62,000 nucleotides of DNA from Neocallimastix lanati (nom. inval.) (lineage: Eukaryota > Neocallimastigomycota > Neocallimastigomycetes > Neocallimastigales > Neocallimastigaceae). How positions within the stretch are numbered: position 1 is the stretch's first letter; each line of letters opens with the position of its first letter. Positions 21,848 through 31,970 of this stretch are shown here, one piece after another. The translations under genes were made by a program, and so were the position numbers. The stretch covers positions 840,001 to 902,000 of the forward strand of contig JACVTC010000069.1 of the NCBI GenBank assembly GCA_016946835.1, given 5' to 3'. The notes under the pieces were generated by a model. That model worked only from the letters and a program-made list of their open reading frames with translations, was not told the DNA's origin and searched no databases.

Positions 21848-22201
21848 TCATCTATCACGGTAATATTGCCTCGTTAATTCATACACCGTGTCCTTCAACT
21901 TCTGGTTATCAATAACCTGATTTATAATTTTGGTAATTCTCGCTGTAGGTTGAATCTCCTTTTGCACAGCTTCTTCTCTTTCTTCTGGGAGTTGCACCAT
22001 GTAGATACTTTCACCTGCACACTCTTCTGGTGAGTCTACATCGGGTAGCCCTGGTCTTTCGCCATCTATTTTATATACCTTAGGCTGTTGATCATGGACG
22101 TCAATCTTTCTATAGATTAAATGTCTATCCATGAATCTTGATCCCAGAATGATCGTTCTCGGCATAGCCTCGGCTAGCCTGCATCTTGTATTAAAGTCAT
22201 A
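21848..22201 (-). CDS. Protease C-terminal part and linker of gypsy G
   Basis: This continues the gag frame after the TGA at 22202-22204 and ends at the TGA at 21848-21850. It contains IILGSRFMDRH, corresponding to the ILG motif near the C-terminus of retropepsins, so the first TGA falls inside the protease domain. An acidic linker follows. The ATG at 22165 is probably not a true start. In copy A the first stop is TAG at the same codon, while the second is Gly (GGA). Confidence 0.8.
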   Translation of the reverse strand, partial: YDFNTRCRLAEAMPRTIILGSRFMDRHLIYRKIDVHDQQPKVYKIDGERPGLPDVDSPEECAGESIYMVQLPEEREEAVQKEIQPTARITKIINQVIDNQKLKDTVYELTRQYYRDR

Positions 22202-24307
22202 TCATTTGACTTTACCAGTACGCTCTTCGACCAGCTTAATCTTAATCTTGAACTCTTCCGTAACCTGTGGTATCAGCACTTTACCAGCGGCAGTAGTGAA
22301 TGTTAAGGGACGGTCTTCTGTCTTAAGTCCCATCTCCTTGGCTAACTGCGGATGGATCATGTTGATCTGTGATCCAGTATCGTACAGCACATTTAAATCT
22401 TGGAGCCCCTCTTTGGTACGAAGATTACTTATCTTGGCCTCAGGCACAAATTCTTCGCACTCAGACCCAGCTTGCATTAGAAGTGCTGTCTTGGGAATTG
22501 GATTATTACTGCTGGTACGTGAGTCCTTATAGTAATTTTGTTTTTCGCTTGGTCTCGTACTGAAATCTTTACCACTATTGTGGTTATATCCATCCTTCTT
22601 GTTTTTATCGTAACTGTTTTGCTTAGTAGGCTCTTTCCTACTGAAATCTCTTTTATCGCCTCGGCGATTATCGCTGTTCCTCCTTCTTTTGGCTTCAATA
22701 TCCTTGGAGGGTCTTCGCGGATCCATCATTCCAAGTAGGGCCATGATGGCTATCTTCCTCTCGCGGTTGTATTCGTATCTTTCTAGGTAATCGTCTTTGT
22801 AATCCGCGGGGAATGTGTCGCATCTCCTTAGACAAGTCACGTAATCTTTTAAGGTTTGCTTTTCTGCAGGTAGATCATAAAAGGCTTCACGAACCGATGG
22901 TCTAACTTGTTGTACGAGTAGTAGTCTTTTGGTTTCATCCGTTAGCTGAAGTATTCTGCTTAACCTATTGAATTCTGATAGGTATTCATAGGCTTTACCC
23001 CAATCGTGCCTAAGTTTAAGCATTGCTGTTTTAACTTCTTCCAACGTTCTTTCGCTTTTAAATTTCTTCAGCAATCTATCCATCAACCTTTGAGGTTGTG
23101 GGTCATCTCGTTGTTTGAATACTTCGTCCATTTGGTACCACTTCTTAGCAGTTCCTTGTAAGTGGTCCTCAATAAAGTACAACATAGCCGTGGGCTCGCT
23201 TTGGTAATACTTCTGGTGTCTACCAAAATACCTTTTTAACCTGTCAATAAATGATTCTACATCTCCATTTTCACCATTGAACATTGGGATGTCTCGTTCG
23301 TACTCCACAGGGTACGCGTCGGTCATAACCACATCTTCCATCGCACTTCTGGTCATTATAGGCGGCGTGAAGTGGTGATAACTACCGTATCTTGCTTCTT
23401 TAGTATCTATGTGTAGTGGGAAAGGTTTGCTCGTCGATGCCTGCTCCTTATTCTGAGCATCCCAAGCCAACTTACCCAGTCGTTCGATCTCCTGTTGCTG
23501 GACCTGGTTAATGGCCATTAGCTTCTCGATTTTTTCTTCGAGCTCATTCAAATGTACCTTATCCCTTTCTTGGTTCGCATCCAAGAATTCCTCAATCTTG
23601 AACAGTTTTTGACCTTTATCCTCTAGGTCTTGTTGTATTTGTTTTCCTTTTATCTGGTCCGCATCCAGATAGGTTTCAATCTTTTTGATTTCAGCTTTAA
23701 CAGCGGCCTCTTTATCTTTACTTTCAGCAAGTTGCTGACTTAGATACGCTTGTACCTTTTGAAGCTCTAGCACACTAGCTTGGCTACTAGACTCCTCTTC
23801 TTCCACACGCCTCTCAACCTCTCCAAATCGTTGGTCCACAGCGGGGATAAAGTTGCTTAGTTCGGCTTCAATTTTAGCGAATCTCATTTCACTTTGGTTT
23901 TGCATCTGTTCTATCATCGCAGCCGTCTGTTGCTGAGTGCTTATTATCATGTTCTTAAAGTCCTCCATCTGCTTACTCAGCAAAGCAGCAAAGTCCATCG
24001 CTCCAGCATTAACATTTTTGCTTGAACTTTCTCCTTGGTTAGTTCCTGGCCTACTGGCTTCAGGTTTACTAGCCTCGGGTTGACTCTTCTCAGGCGGCGC
24101 AGCTGGTTTAGGTTTAGAAGCAGCTGGGTTCTCAGGAGTAGTAGTCGTTTTCTTGTCTCCTGTATTTTGGCGTCGAGATGGAGGTGCTTCTACAGGCGTG
24201 GGACTACTCTTTGCAGTCACGCTGCCCACCGAACTCTTCAGAGAACCACTCCTTGTGGTTTTTCTTGTGTTTTCAGGCGCCTTATTACTTTTATTCTTTT
24301 TATCCAT
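22202..24307 (-). CDS. Gypsy Gag with N-terminal half of protease
   Basis: The frame has 701 codons from the ATG at 24307. Residues 1-100 are a Lys/Ser/Pro/Thr-rich tail and 140-290 are heptad-rich coiled coil. Residues 325-500 are the capsid-like retrotrans_gag region, containing DIPMFNGENGDVESFIDRLK. Residues 525-600 are strongly basic and act as the likely nucleocapsid, without a CCHC zinc knuckle. DTGS at 643-646 is the catalytic motif of an aspartic protease. The frame ends in TGA inside the protease. The leader upstream is AT-rich and non-coding. Confidence 0.9.
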   Translation of the reverse strand: MDKKNKSNKAPENTRKTTRSGSLKSSVGSVTAKSSPTPVEAPPSRRQNTGDKKTTTTPENPAASKPKPAAPPEKSQPEASKPEASRPGTNQGESSSKNVNAGAMDFAALLSKQMEDFKNMIISTQQQTAAMIEQMQNQSEMRFAKIEAELSNFIPAVDQRFGEVERRVEEEESSSQASVLELQKVQAYLSQQLAESKDKEAAVKAEIKKIETYLDADQIKGKQIQQDLEDKGQKLFKIEEFLDANQERDKVHLNELEEKIEKLMAINQVQQQEIERLGKLAWDAQNKEQASTSKPFPLHIDTKEARYGSYHHFTPPIMTRSAMEDVVMTDAYPVEYERDIPMFNGENGDVESFIDRLKRYFGRHQKYYQSEPTAMLYFIEDHLQGTAKKWYQMDEVFKQRDDPQPQRLMDRLLKKFKSERTLEEVKTAMLKLRHDWGKAYEYLSEFNRLSRILQLTDETKRLLLVQQVRPSVREAFYDLPAEKQTLKDYVTCLRRCDTFPADYKDDYLERYEYNRERKIAIMALLGMMDPRRPSKDIEAKRRRNSDNRRGDKRDFSRKEPTKQNSYDKNKKDGYNHNSGKDFSTRPSEKQNYYKDSRTSSNNPIPKTALLMQAGSECEEFVPEAKISNLRTKEGLQDLNVLYDTGSQINMIHPQLAKEMGLKTEDRPLTFTTAAGKVLIPQVTEEFKIKIKLVEERTGKVK

Positions 24308-25065
24308 TTACTTTTCTTAATAATTTATCTAGTAAATTATAAATATCCACTCACTTTTAGTTTATTTAAAAGATTATAATTTATTCGCTTACTTAAATTT
24401 ATTTAGTTGATATAATCGTCCACTTAATTTTTTTTTTTTTTTTTTAAAATAATATAAAATAAATAAAAATAAAAAAATAAAAAAATAAAAAAATTTTTTT
24501 TTTTTTTTAAAATTAAATGTATAAAAATTAATAATTTAAATAAATAATTATTTTAAAAATTTTTTTCTTTCGCTTCCCGAGTCACTACAAATATAAATTT
24601 GTGTAAAAAATGACTACCTATTAAGCAAAAGTGAATTTTATTTGGTAAAGTACAAAATTTTTATTAATTAAAAATCGGTACTACCAAAAATTTAAAATTT
24701 TTAATTTAAATAATGATTTATAATTAAATTATTAATAAATTAAATTTCGGATATACGAAATTTTAAAAAATTTAAATTTTAAGCTTTTTGATCAAAATTT
24801 TATTTTGAAGCCGAAAAATTTTTTTTTTTTTTGATTAAAATTTTCGTGGCTTCTTCCGCTACGTATTGTGGCGTAAATTTTGTATCAAAAATTTTCTAAG
24901 TTAAACAATTAAAAAGTAAACAAAGAAAATAAGTAAACTATGATTTATTGTTTAAATATTAATTTTTATTTTATAAAACTAACTATTCTATCTTATTAAA
25001 TTATTACTTAGCGTTTAAATTTTTATTTAATTATTATCGGCTATTTAGTTATAAAGCATTACTAT
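24308..25065 (-). other. Leader of gypsy G
   Basis: 758 bp between the 5' LTR and the gag ATG. The base string after the LTR (reverse strand ATAGTAATGCTTTATAAC) has no TGG start that would pair with a tRNA CCA end, so the primer type is unclear. It is otherwise AT-rich, with one GC-richer stretch near 24843-24880. Confidence 0.7.
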
Positions 25066-25624
25066 TGTAAAAGGTAAGTTTATTATTAACTAAAATAACG
25101 AATAATAACTAAATCTAAAGGCTAAGATAACTTAACACCTCTCTATTCGAGTTGTTAATAATAAACACTAAATTAATTAATTCTATAATTATTATTTCTT
25201 ATTACACTAGAATATAGCGCAGCACTTTATAACTCTATTTGTTATCAGTTACTGGGCTTACACTGAGTAATATTTTTTTATTTAATAATTATATTTTTTA
25301 TTTAATAATATTAATATTTATAATAACAATTTACGTTAATAGTAACGCTAGTGCGTTACAGTTACAAGTTCAATTATTATTTATACATGTCCATAATATT
25401 ATGATTGGTAAATAATTTAATTTAACTTAGTTTACTAATTACTAAATAAAATATATTTAACTAAATATTTAACTATATAATTATTTATAAAATAATAAAA
25501 TTTAATGTACGAAAGTAATAAAAGATTTTATTTGATTAGCCGAAATTGCTAGCTGTTTAAAGATACGTTACGTAACCAAAGAACTATCATTGGATAGGCT
25601 TGAAGTTACCATGTATCTGTTACA
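25066..25624 (-). repeat. 5' LTR of gypsy G
   Basis: Uninterrupted 559-bp LTR (forward strand TGTAAAAGG...CTGTTACA). Confidence 0.93.
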
Positions 25625-25649
25625 TAACTGAAGATTTCGTTACAGTAAT

Positions 25650-25970
25650 AGGAAAATTTAAATTTTATTATTAGTTTCGTAACTATTATTAGAATAGTTA
25701 TTTTCTTATAAAACAATTATATTATAGTTTGTAAAACCTTAACTGCTAGTGGGAACTCCGGAAAGGACCCTGCGTTACCCAGTTAAGTGGTTGTTGAAAA
25801 TTAGTTAATAAATAAGATAAATAAATAAAAGAAATTAAAAAAAAATAATAATTAATTAATTAATAGAGGTTTAGGATATAGTGTTATTAGTGTAGTAAAG
25901 TTAGTTTAGAATAGCCACAAACCTAGACTTGATAAGTATTTTATTTTACACCGTTCCTTGGAGGAGAGCT
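25650..25970. other. Internal region of element E, middle part
   Basis: Non-coding stretch between LTR F and LTR D2. It contains a short GC-richer island (about 25740-25795, GGGAACTCCGGAAAGGACCC). No ORF. Confidence 0.55.
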
Positions 25971-26869
25971 GGTACAGAACTGAAGAATTTTTATTATAAA
26001 ATAATATATTCTAATAATTAAAAAAAATTTTAAATTCTATTCTATTATTCTAATCTATTATTCTAATTTAAAAATCTAAATACTAAACAATTTAAACTAA
26101 AATAAATTATTCAAAATTAATATAACCTAATATAAATAATTTAACTAACAACTATAATTATTAAAACTATTAACCAAACACTAAAAACCTTTAAACACTT
26201 AATACAAAACTTAAATTATTTTTAATTCTAACTTTATTTAAAATAAACTATTTTATTTTTATTATTTAATCAATTCTAACTTTATTATTTAAACTATACT
26301 AATTTATTATTTAAACTATTTAAATTTAATTATTTAAACCAATTTTATTTTAATTTAACTATCTAAATTTATCATTTAAACTCGAAAATATCAAAAGAAT
26401 AATATAATAATAAAGTTGTAAGAAAAAGAGAGAGAACTAAAGTATTGTACTACTTTGTTCTTTTTATACATTTAGAATAGTTATTTGATTGGATTAGAAT
26501 AAAAATTTAATAATAAAAATTTAATAATAAAAATTTAATAATAAAAATTTCATAATAAAAATTTAATAATAAAAATTTCATAATAAAAATTTAATAATAA
26601 AAATTTAATAATAAAGATTTAATAATAAAGATTTAATAATAAAAATTTAATAATAAAAATTTAATAATAAAATATAATAAACTATTAAAATATTATTAAG
26701 TATTACAATATTAAATAAAAATAATAATTAATACATTTTCTAATTTATTATAACTAAATTTATAATTATTTTAATATTTTAATATTTATTATTTAATTCC
26801 ACTAATATTAATAATTTTTAATCTTTAATAATTATATATAATTTTAATTATTTTATTTGTTCCGTAACA
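25971..26869. mobile_element. Solo LTR, family D, copy 2
   Basis: It begins TGGTACAGAACTGAAGA and ends TTCCGTAACA, flanked by GAGC (25967-25970 and 26870-26873). It shares conserved blocks with D1 and holds a 14-bp tandem array at its centre. Confidence 0.82.
26508..26672. repeat. 14-bp AAAAATTTAATAAT tandem array
   Basis: About a dozen near-perfect units lie inside LTR D2. The equivalent place in D1 has a looser ATAATAAAAATATA array. Confidence 0.85.
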
Positions 26870-26873
26870 GAGC

Positions 26874-27731
26874 TGTAAGAATCTATAATTATTTGCTAAC
26901 AAATAATTATATTTTCTTAGTTAAGTTATTATAACTATAACTTTATTTAATTACATATAATATTTATTAAATTTATTTAATTTAATTTTAAATATTCATT
27001 AATTTAACAAAATTTATTTAATTAATTTTAAATAATATATTTACAATATGTTAAATTCTCTACTGTAACTAATGTATTTTGTATTGTATTTTATTCTGTA
27101 TTTTATAATGTATTCTGTATTTTATTAACTATTTAATTTTATATTTTTAATATAAGGATAAATTATATGATCGAAATATCTTTTATTATTTTATTCTTTT
27201 ATTTTCGATCATTAAATTGGAAAATCGGTTAATTAAGATTTTTTCCAATTACTTTTTAGAAGTAATCGGTTTTACTTAATTAATGCGATGATCGATATGG
27301 ATAGAATATCGATCGAAAACTTATCTAGGTTTTTCTATCTAATCTTTTCCTAGATAAGAGATTTGTTAAGATTAGAAAACCCTTTCTTATTTAACCTTAT
27401 TTTCATAAAAAAATATAAATAAGGCTCTTGAGTTCTCTTTGAGAAATCAAGAGTTATTATTATAAAAAACATAGTTATAATAGTAACAATTTTATATTTT
27501 TAACTTTAATAAATTAATAAAAATATTTTATTCAAAAACATATTTTTAAAATCAATTTATACAAACAATTCTTTTCTTACTTTTTGTGTTATTATTATAA
27601 TAAATTTTATAATAAACTCTACTCTAAAGGTAAAAAAATTTATTTTATTTTATTTTTTCAACTTAATGAATTAGTCGTTAAGTTGTAGTTATTAATTCTA
27701 TTTTGAGTTAGTTCTTAATAGAATTATTACA
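26874..27731 (+). mobile_element. Solo LTR, family B, copy 2
   Basis: 858 bp starting TGTAAGAATC and ending AATTATTACA. AGAGC lies on both sides (26869-26873 and 27732-27736). It is homologous to 7088-8049 and sits directly against LTR D2 at the same target site. Confidence 0.85.
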
Positions 27732-27736
27732 AGAGC

Positions 27737-28268
27737 GTGTTGAGGTTCATATTAGAAAAGGAGTGTGAACATTAAATAAATAGATAAATTAACTAATTAC
27801 TAAATTACACTAAAAGAAATTATTATTACACATTATAAATTTTATTTAAAGAACTATTATTAAAAATATTTATTATTTATAAATTATATAATTATTTTAT
27901 TGTTAAAAATACTTTATTAATATTAATATTTATTTTAATAACAATATGGGAAAACTTTCAATTATTATTCCTATTTCATTATCACTACTATTTCTACTAT
28001 TTCTTTTCTCAGAAAGGCCCCCTTATATAAAATATGGATCATACATTTATTTTATACTATTTAATTACATTATTAGATCCAATCATTTAATTAATAAATT
28101 ACATAAATTTAATATTTAAAATAATAAAATATAATTAATATAAAAATTATTAATATAGAATATAAGAAAATTATTAATAGTAAAGAATATAATAATATAT
28201 TTTTATATAATAAATTATTAAAAATTTATGTTAAAGATATCATTATTATTTCATTCTTTATCAAGCGT
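27737..28268. other. Internal region of element E, right part
   Basis: AT-rich non-coding DNA between LTR-B2 and the right LTR of E. Nothing recognisable. Confidence 0.5.
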
Positions 28269-28638
28269 TGTAATGAAACCTATTAGTCTAGTGGTTAATA
28301 GTTGGAGCTCAGTACAAGATGTCACTGGTTTGAATCCATCTATTACACTTTTTGTTTATTGAAAATATTATTTTGTTAAATTTTATTACAAATTGTTTTA
28401 CCATTCAAATTATTAGGTTTGATTTTATTTTGATATAAAAACATGTAGTTTAAAATTAGTTTAATAATTTCGAGGTTTCATTAACATTAAAACATTAAAT
28501 AAATAAATAAATATTTTGATAAAATAAATAATGATTTGTTAAATAGTATTTTAATATTTAAAGTATTTTTCAATATTTTATATTTATTTGTTTATTTAAG
28601 TTAATACACCAACCTGGTGATTAACCAAATTCGTTACA
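28269..28638. repeat. Right LTR of element E
   Basis: It is nearly identical to 15162-15531 and includes the same tRNA-like module at 28269-28352. It is followed by GTAAC and then by gypsy copy B pol. Confidence 0.9.
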
Positions 28639-28643
28639 GTAAC

Positions 28644-28864
28644 AAAACGATTATTCATATTTTGGGATTCAAGAAAACATCAAGGTTAATATCAATACAT
28701 AGTTTCCCACTAGGACAACAAGCAAGCAAGAGTGGGAAAGTGCTGATATAATGGATGACAATCCTCACAACACAGAGTTGCTAGATAATTACCAAGATTT
28801 TAGCTAATGCCAGTTCATTGCTAACGTTGTCAACTATTAGTAGCTTGCTCCATGGGAGAAGCCT
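28644..28864 (+). pseudogene. Pol C-terminus (chromodomain) of gypsy copy B
   Basis: In broken frames this matches the last ~65 residues of copy G Pol: the SRKHQG chromodomain start, the DDNPH and DYQDF segments, and the end at CAACTATTAG. A purine-rich GGGAGAAGCC tract and TGTAACAG (start of the 3' LTR, truncated after ~20 bases) follow. Confidence 0.85.
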
Positions 28865-28889
28865 TGTAACAGAAATATGGTTAAACAAT

Positions 28890-29256
28890 ACCTAGAGGGT
28901 AACCAAAATAGACTATTATAATTTAAGAGACTGCTAATTTTTATTATTTTCTAAATTATTCAAAAATGAAAAAGTAAATAAATCCAAATAAATTTGTATA
29001 TATATTAATTAGATATATATGTGATAACTGTTTCTTCTTTACTAAAAAAAAAAAAAAAAAAAACTTAAACATATTGATATAATAAGGTTGGGAAACTCCA
29101 AACAACTTATTACATCAATAATAAATGACTTTATATCTAATAGGGGTTTGAAATTAGCTAGAATACCTGCTGCTAATACTAAGATAGAAGTAGTCAAAAA
29201 TATAATATTATTAGATATTTAACAGGATATCAAATAATCAATTTGAGAAACTCTAC
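28890..29256. other. Spacer with weak coding scrap
   Basis: AT-rich. A forward frame around 29080-29220 stays open for about 45 residues (it contains LITSIINDFISNRGLKLAR), but it has no recognisable family or ends. Confidence 0.35.
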
Positions 29257-29745
29257 TTAATCAATAATAATCATTAAATCATCTGTTCCTTTATTTGGAT
29301 GAGATTTAGTAACAATTTCTTCATTAATATTATTTGAAGAAAGTATAACATTGTTAATAAAATTTATAGTATCTGGAAGCGAATTAGTCAATGTATCATT
29401 ATAATAAATTGTAAATAGAATTATATCAACATATTTCATACCGGTAATATATGAAAGATAATAAGGATCATTAAATTCAGGAAGTTGAATTTCATTTAAT
29501 AGGATTGTTCTCAAATTTTTTCCATATATATTGTTGGAAAAGTAAAATTAGAATATATATCATAGTTTAATAAGGTATTAGGATGCATTGTAGGAATTGA
29601 AATTACTTTTAAATTATATGATACATTTTTAGTATTTATTAATTTATTTACAATTATGAATGTAAAGGTGGCTGTGATAAATAGAGTAATTATAGAATTA
29701 ATAAAAAAAGTTGTATCTTTAAAGAAAACTTTAATTAATCAATAT
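29257..29745 (-). pseudogene. Membrane-protein gene fragment, unidentified
   Basis: The reverse frames give a hydrophobic helix of about 22 residues (FFINSIITLFITATFTFIIV) and a further ~45 residues. A frameshift/stop near 29520 then leads to 85 codons ending at 29257 (RTILLNEIQLPEFNDPYY at the start). The topology (one membrane segment and then a soluble part) and normal coding composition suggest a real but dead gene. No family was recognised. Confidence 0.4.
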
Positions 29746-29788
29746 ATTTAATATTAGTCATATAATTATTAATTCATTTTCTTATATT

Positions 29789-30110
29789 GTGCATTTTGCA
29801 ATCGTTCATTTCGCAATATGGCTGATATATTTAAAATAAAGCCACACATTTTTAATATATTCTATACAATCATAAATAAATATATAAATAATTATTATTT
29901 CAAAAGAAAAAATAATATATTCTATTATAAAAGAATTATAAAAAACTATTTATTTTATAAAAAATTATTTTTTCAATTGAATATTAATAAATTATATATA
30001 GAAAAAAAAGGAATATTTACTATTTATTTAATTATTATTTATTTAATTATTAAAAATCAATCCACACATAAAACACGCCACATTGTGAAATGTACCATTG
30101 CGAAACGCAC
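29789..30110 (+). mobile_element. MITE-like element with 34-bp inverted ends, copy 1
   Basis: The left end GTGCATTTTGCAATCG (running to GGC) and the right end, read in reverse as GTGCGTTTCGCAATGG (running to GGC), are imperfect 34-bp inverted repeats around an AT-rich core. It matches 44648-44976 in opposite orientation. The 111-codon open frame inside is low-complexity and not a gene. Confidence 0.75.
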
Positions 30111-31316
30111 TAGATTCATTAAATTTTATTTTCATATTGTAATATTTTTATAATTAAATATTTTTTTTACTATTTTACAAAATATTAAAATATATATTTA
30201 TAATTATATATATTTTTAAAATTAAATATTAAAAATAATTATTTTATTACTTTTATACAAAATATTAAAAATATTTTATTCGTAAAATAAAAAAATATTA
30301 AAATAATATTGTAATAAATAAATATTATAAAAAAGTTTTAAAAAACATATTTTGAATTTTTTATTTCTTTTTACTTGTACATTTATTTATATTAATATGC
30401 CACCTGGCTTAATTTAACATGGTGAAATGAAACATTTTAGAAATACGCCACTTGGCGAATTGTAACTCTACCATTTGTGTAATTATTAATATTTTTTTTT
30501 AAAAGCAATTAGAAGAAATATTAAGGAGAATATGCCTCCATAATTGGTATAGTTCGTATATAATATAAATTATTTATATAAAATAAAAAATTAAAATATA
30601 TTTATTGATATAATATGAAATGTTCAAATTTAAATTAATAAAGAATAGTTTTTATTATTCAAATATAAATAAATGTCATAAATCTAACGATTTTTATAAT
30701 GTTCTTTATAGGTGGATTGATTTTATACTTATAATTGTTAAAATAAGAAATAATAAAATTTATAACATAAATTAGTGTTTTATTAATATTCTAATTACTT
30801 TATATTTATCTTTATATAGCATTTAAATATTTCCTTAAATAATTATTATTAATATTTATAACACATAAAAAATCATTTAATAGTTTATTTTAATCACAAG
30901 AACAACTAATTAAATAGTTAATTACAACATATATTTATTAGATTACATATATATTTATTTAATATATGTAATCTTAATAATAAAATTAAATAAATAAATA
31001 AATAAATAAATAATACATCAATAAATTTAATAAATAAATCCTAGCAATAACTTCCTCTATATATCAATATTTAGTATCATCAATATTTAGTATTTTATAT
31101 GTATAATCCCAAATCTTATTTAGGATTATATTTTAAAAAATAAAAAAAAAAAAAAAAATATTTAAATAAAACAAATAAAAAAATAATAAATAAATAAATA
31201 ATAATAATCAAAATAGGAATATTCTGTATTACATTAAATTAATATATTACTTTTAATATAAATAGATTAATATTAAAATTAATTTATAAAATTTATACAT
31301 ATGAGTTTAAATATTT
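30111..31316. other. AT-rich spacer with repeat fragments
   Basis: No gene. 30395-30475 resembles a decayed MITE end (ACGCCACTTGGCGAATTG). 30740-30930 and 30985-31050 are shared with 51255-51420 and 51595-51650. Confidence 0.5.
30740..30930 (+). repeat. Dispersed AT-rich repeat, copy 1
   Basis: It is similar to 51255-51420 (shared blocks such as AAATATTTCCTTAA and TCACAAGAACAA). No terminal structure was identified. Confidence 0.55.
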
Positions 31317-31543
31317 TTTTAATTTATATATTTTTATTCTATTTGTTCGATTTTTATTTTTTTGGCTAACTAGTTAGGAGAACAGAAAACACTAAAAATC
31401 CTATTTAAAAGACAATAGAAATAATAAATAATTTTTAATTTATATATTTTTTTCTTTTTATTCGATTTTTATTTTTTTTGCAAACTAGTTAGGAGAACAG
31501 AAAACACTAAAAATCCTATTTAAAAGACAATAGAAATAATAAA
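31317..31543 (+). repeat. Tandem ~115-bp duplication with CTAACTAGTTAG
   Basis: Two copies (about 31317-31433 and 31434-31543) share GAGAACAGAAAACACTAAAA and a TAAAAGACAATAGAAATAAT block. The first has a 12-bp palindrome CTAACTAGTTAG. It lies ~430 bp upstream of the ankyrin gene. Confidence 0.8.
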
Positions 31544-31970
31544 ATGTATATATATATTAAAAACGTATAAAAAACGAAGATAATGACTAAATAATAAATA
31601 AATTTAAAAATTTAAAATAAAGGTAAAAATAAAACAAGTATATTAATAATAATAATAAAAATTTTATCTATAGCGTAATAATAATAATAATAATAATAAT
31701 AAAATAATAATAATATAGAATTTAATCATAATCATAATAATAATACTAGCAACTATAAATTTAATAGTAATAATAATCAAAGGATAAAAAATTATAATTA
31801 ATAATATTAATAGTTTATAAATCATTTATTTAATACTATAATAGGATAAAAATATATATATATAAAATAAAAATAAAATAAAATAAAATAAATAGTTGAA
31901 ATATAAATAAATAGTTGAAATATAAATAAAAAGTACAAATTGAATAAAATAAAATAAGATAAAAAAAATA

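Larger units (their letters stand above)
17390..25624 (-). mobile_element. Near-intact Ty3/gypsy chromovirus, copy G
   Basis: Reverse-strand element with a 559-bp 5' LTR (25066-25624), a 758-bp leader, gag, protease, RT, RNase H, integrase and chromodomain. A purine-rich tract and a 3' LTR (17390-17443 plus 18105-18604) follow. The 4-bp duplication TAAC flanks it. The two LTRs differ by roughly 15-20 changes, so insertion is not recent. One frame spans 24307-18629 except for two TGA codons. Confidence 0.93.
16772..25644 (-). mobile_element. Solo LTR, family F, split by gypsy G
   Basis: The LTR consists of 16772-17389 plus 25629-25644 (634 bp in all). It starts TGTAACGGAGG and ends GATTTCGTTACA, with target duplication GTAAT at 16767-16771 and 25645-25649. 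The whole of gypsy G lies inside it, with TSD TAAC at 17386-17389 and 25625-25628. Strand is uncertain; minus is given because the tRNA-like module then lies near the start. Confidence 0.8.
15162..28638 (-). mobile_element. LTR element E, non-coding, with nested insertions
   Basis: Nearly identical 370-bp LTRs (15162-15531 and 28269-28638) are flanked by a 5-bp duplication GTAAC (15157-15161 and 28639-28643). Without later insertions the internal region is about 2.1 kb (15532-16771, 25650-25970, 27737-28268) and encodes nothing recognisable. A purine-rich AGGGAGG stretch, read on the reverse strand next to the left LTR, suggests reverse orientation, but no tRNA-type primer site is evident. 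It is a TRIM/LARD-like non-autonomous element. Confidence 0.85.
9585..28890 (+). mobile_element. Old gypsy copy B, split by nested insertions
   Basis: A forward gypsy of the G family starts with a decayed LTR (9585-10023), leader, gag and pol up to 14320. It resumes at 28644 with the chromodomain end of pol, the polypurine tract and the first ~20 bases of its 3' LTR (28865 on). The 14.3 kb in between is inserted DNA bounded by short duplications. Removing it restores a continuous match to the pol C-terminus of copy G across ...ACTGG|TAACAAAACG.... Confidence 0.88.

Noticed and set aside
21848-21850. Second TGA of gypsy G as a programmed stop
   Set aside because: Copy A has GGA at the same codon, so it is a private mutation of copy G.
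29818-30153. Open frame of 111 codons
   Set aside because: It lies inside the MITE and consists of AT-driven Lys/Asn/Ile/Tyr; it is not conserved in the second MITE copy.
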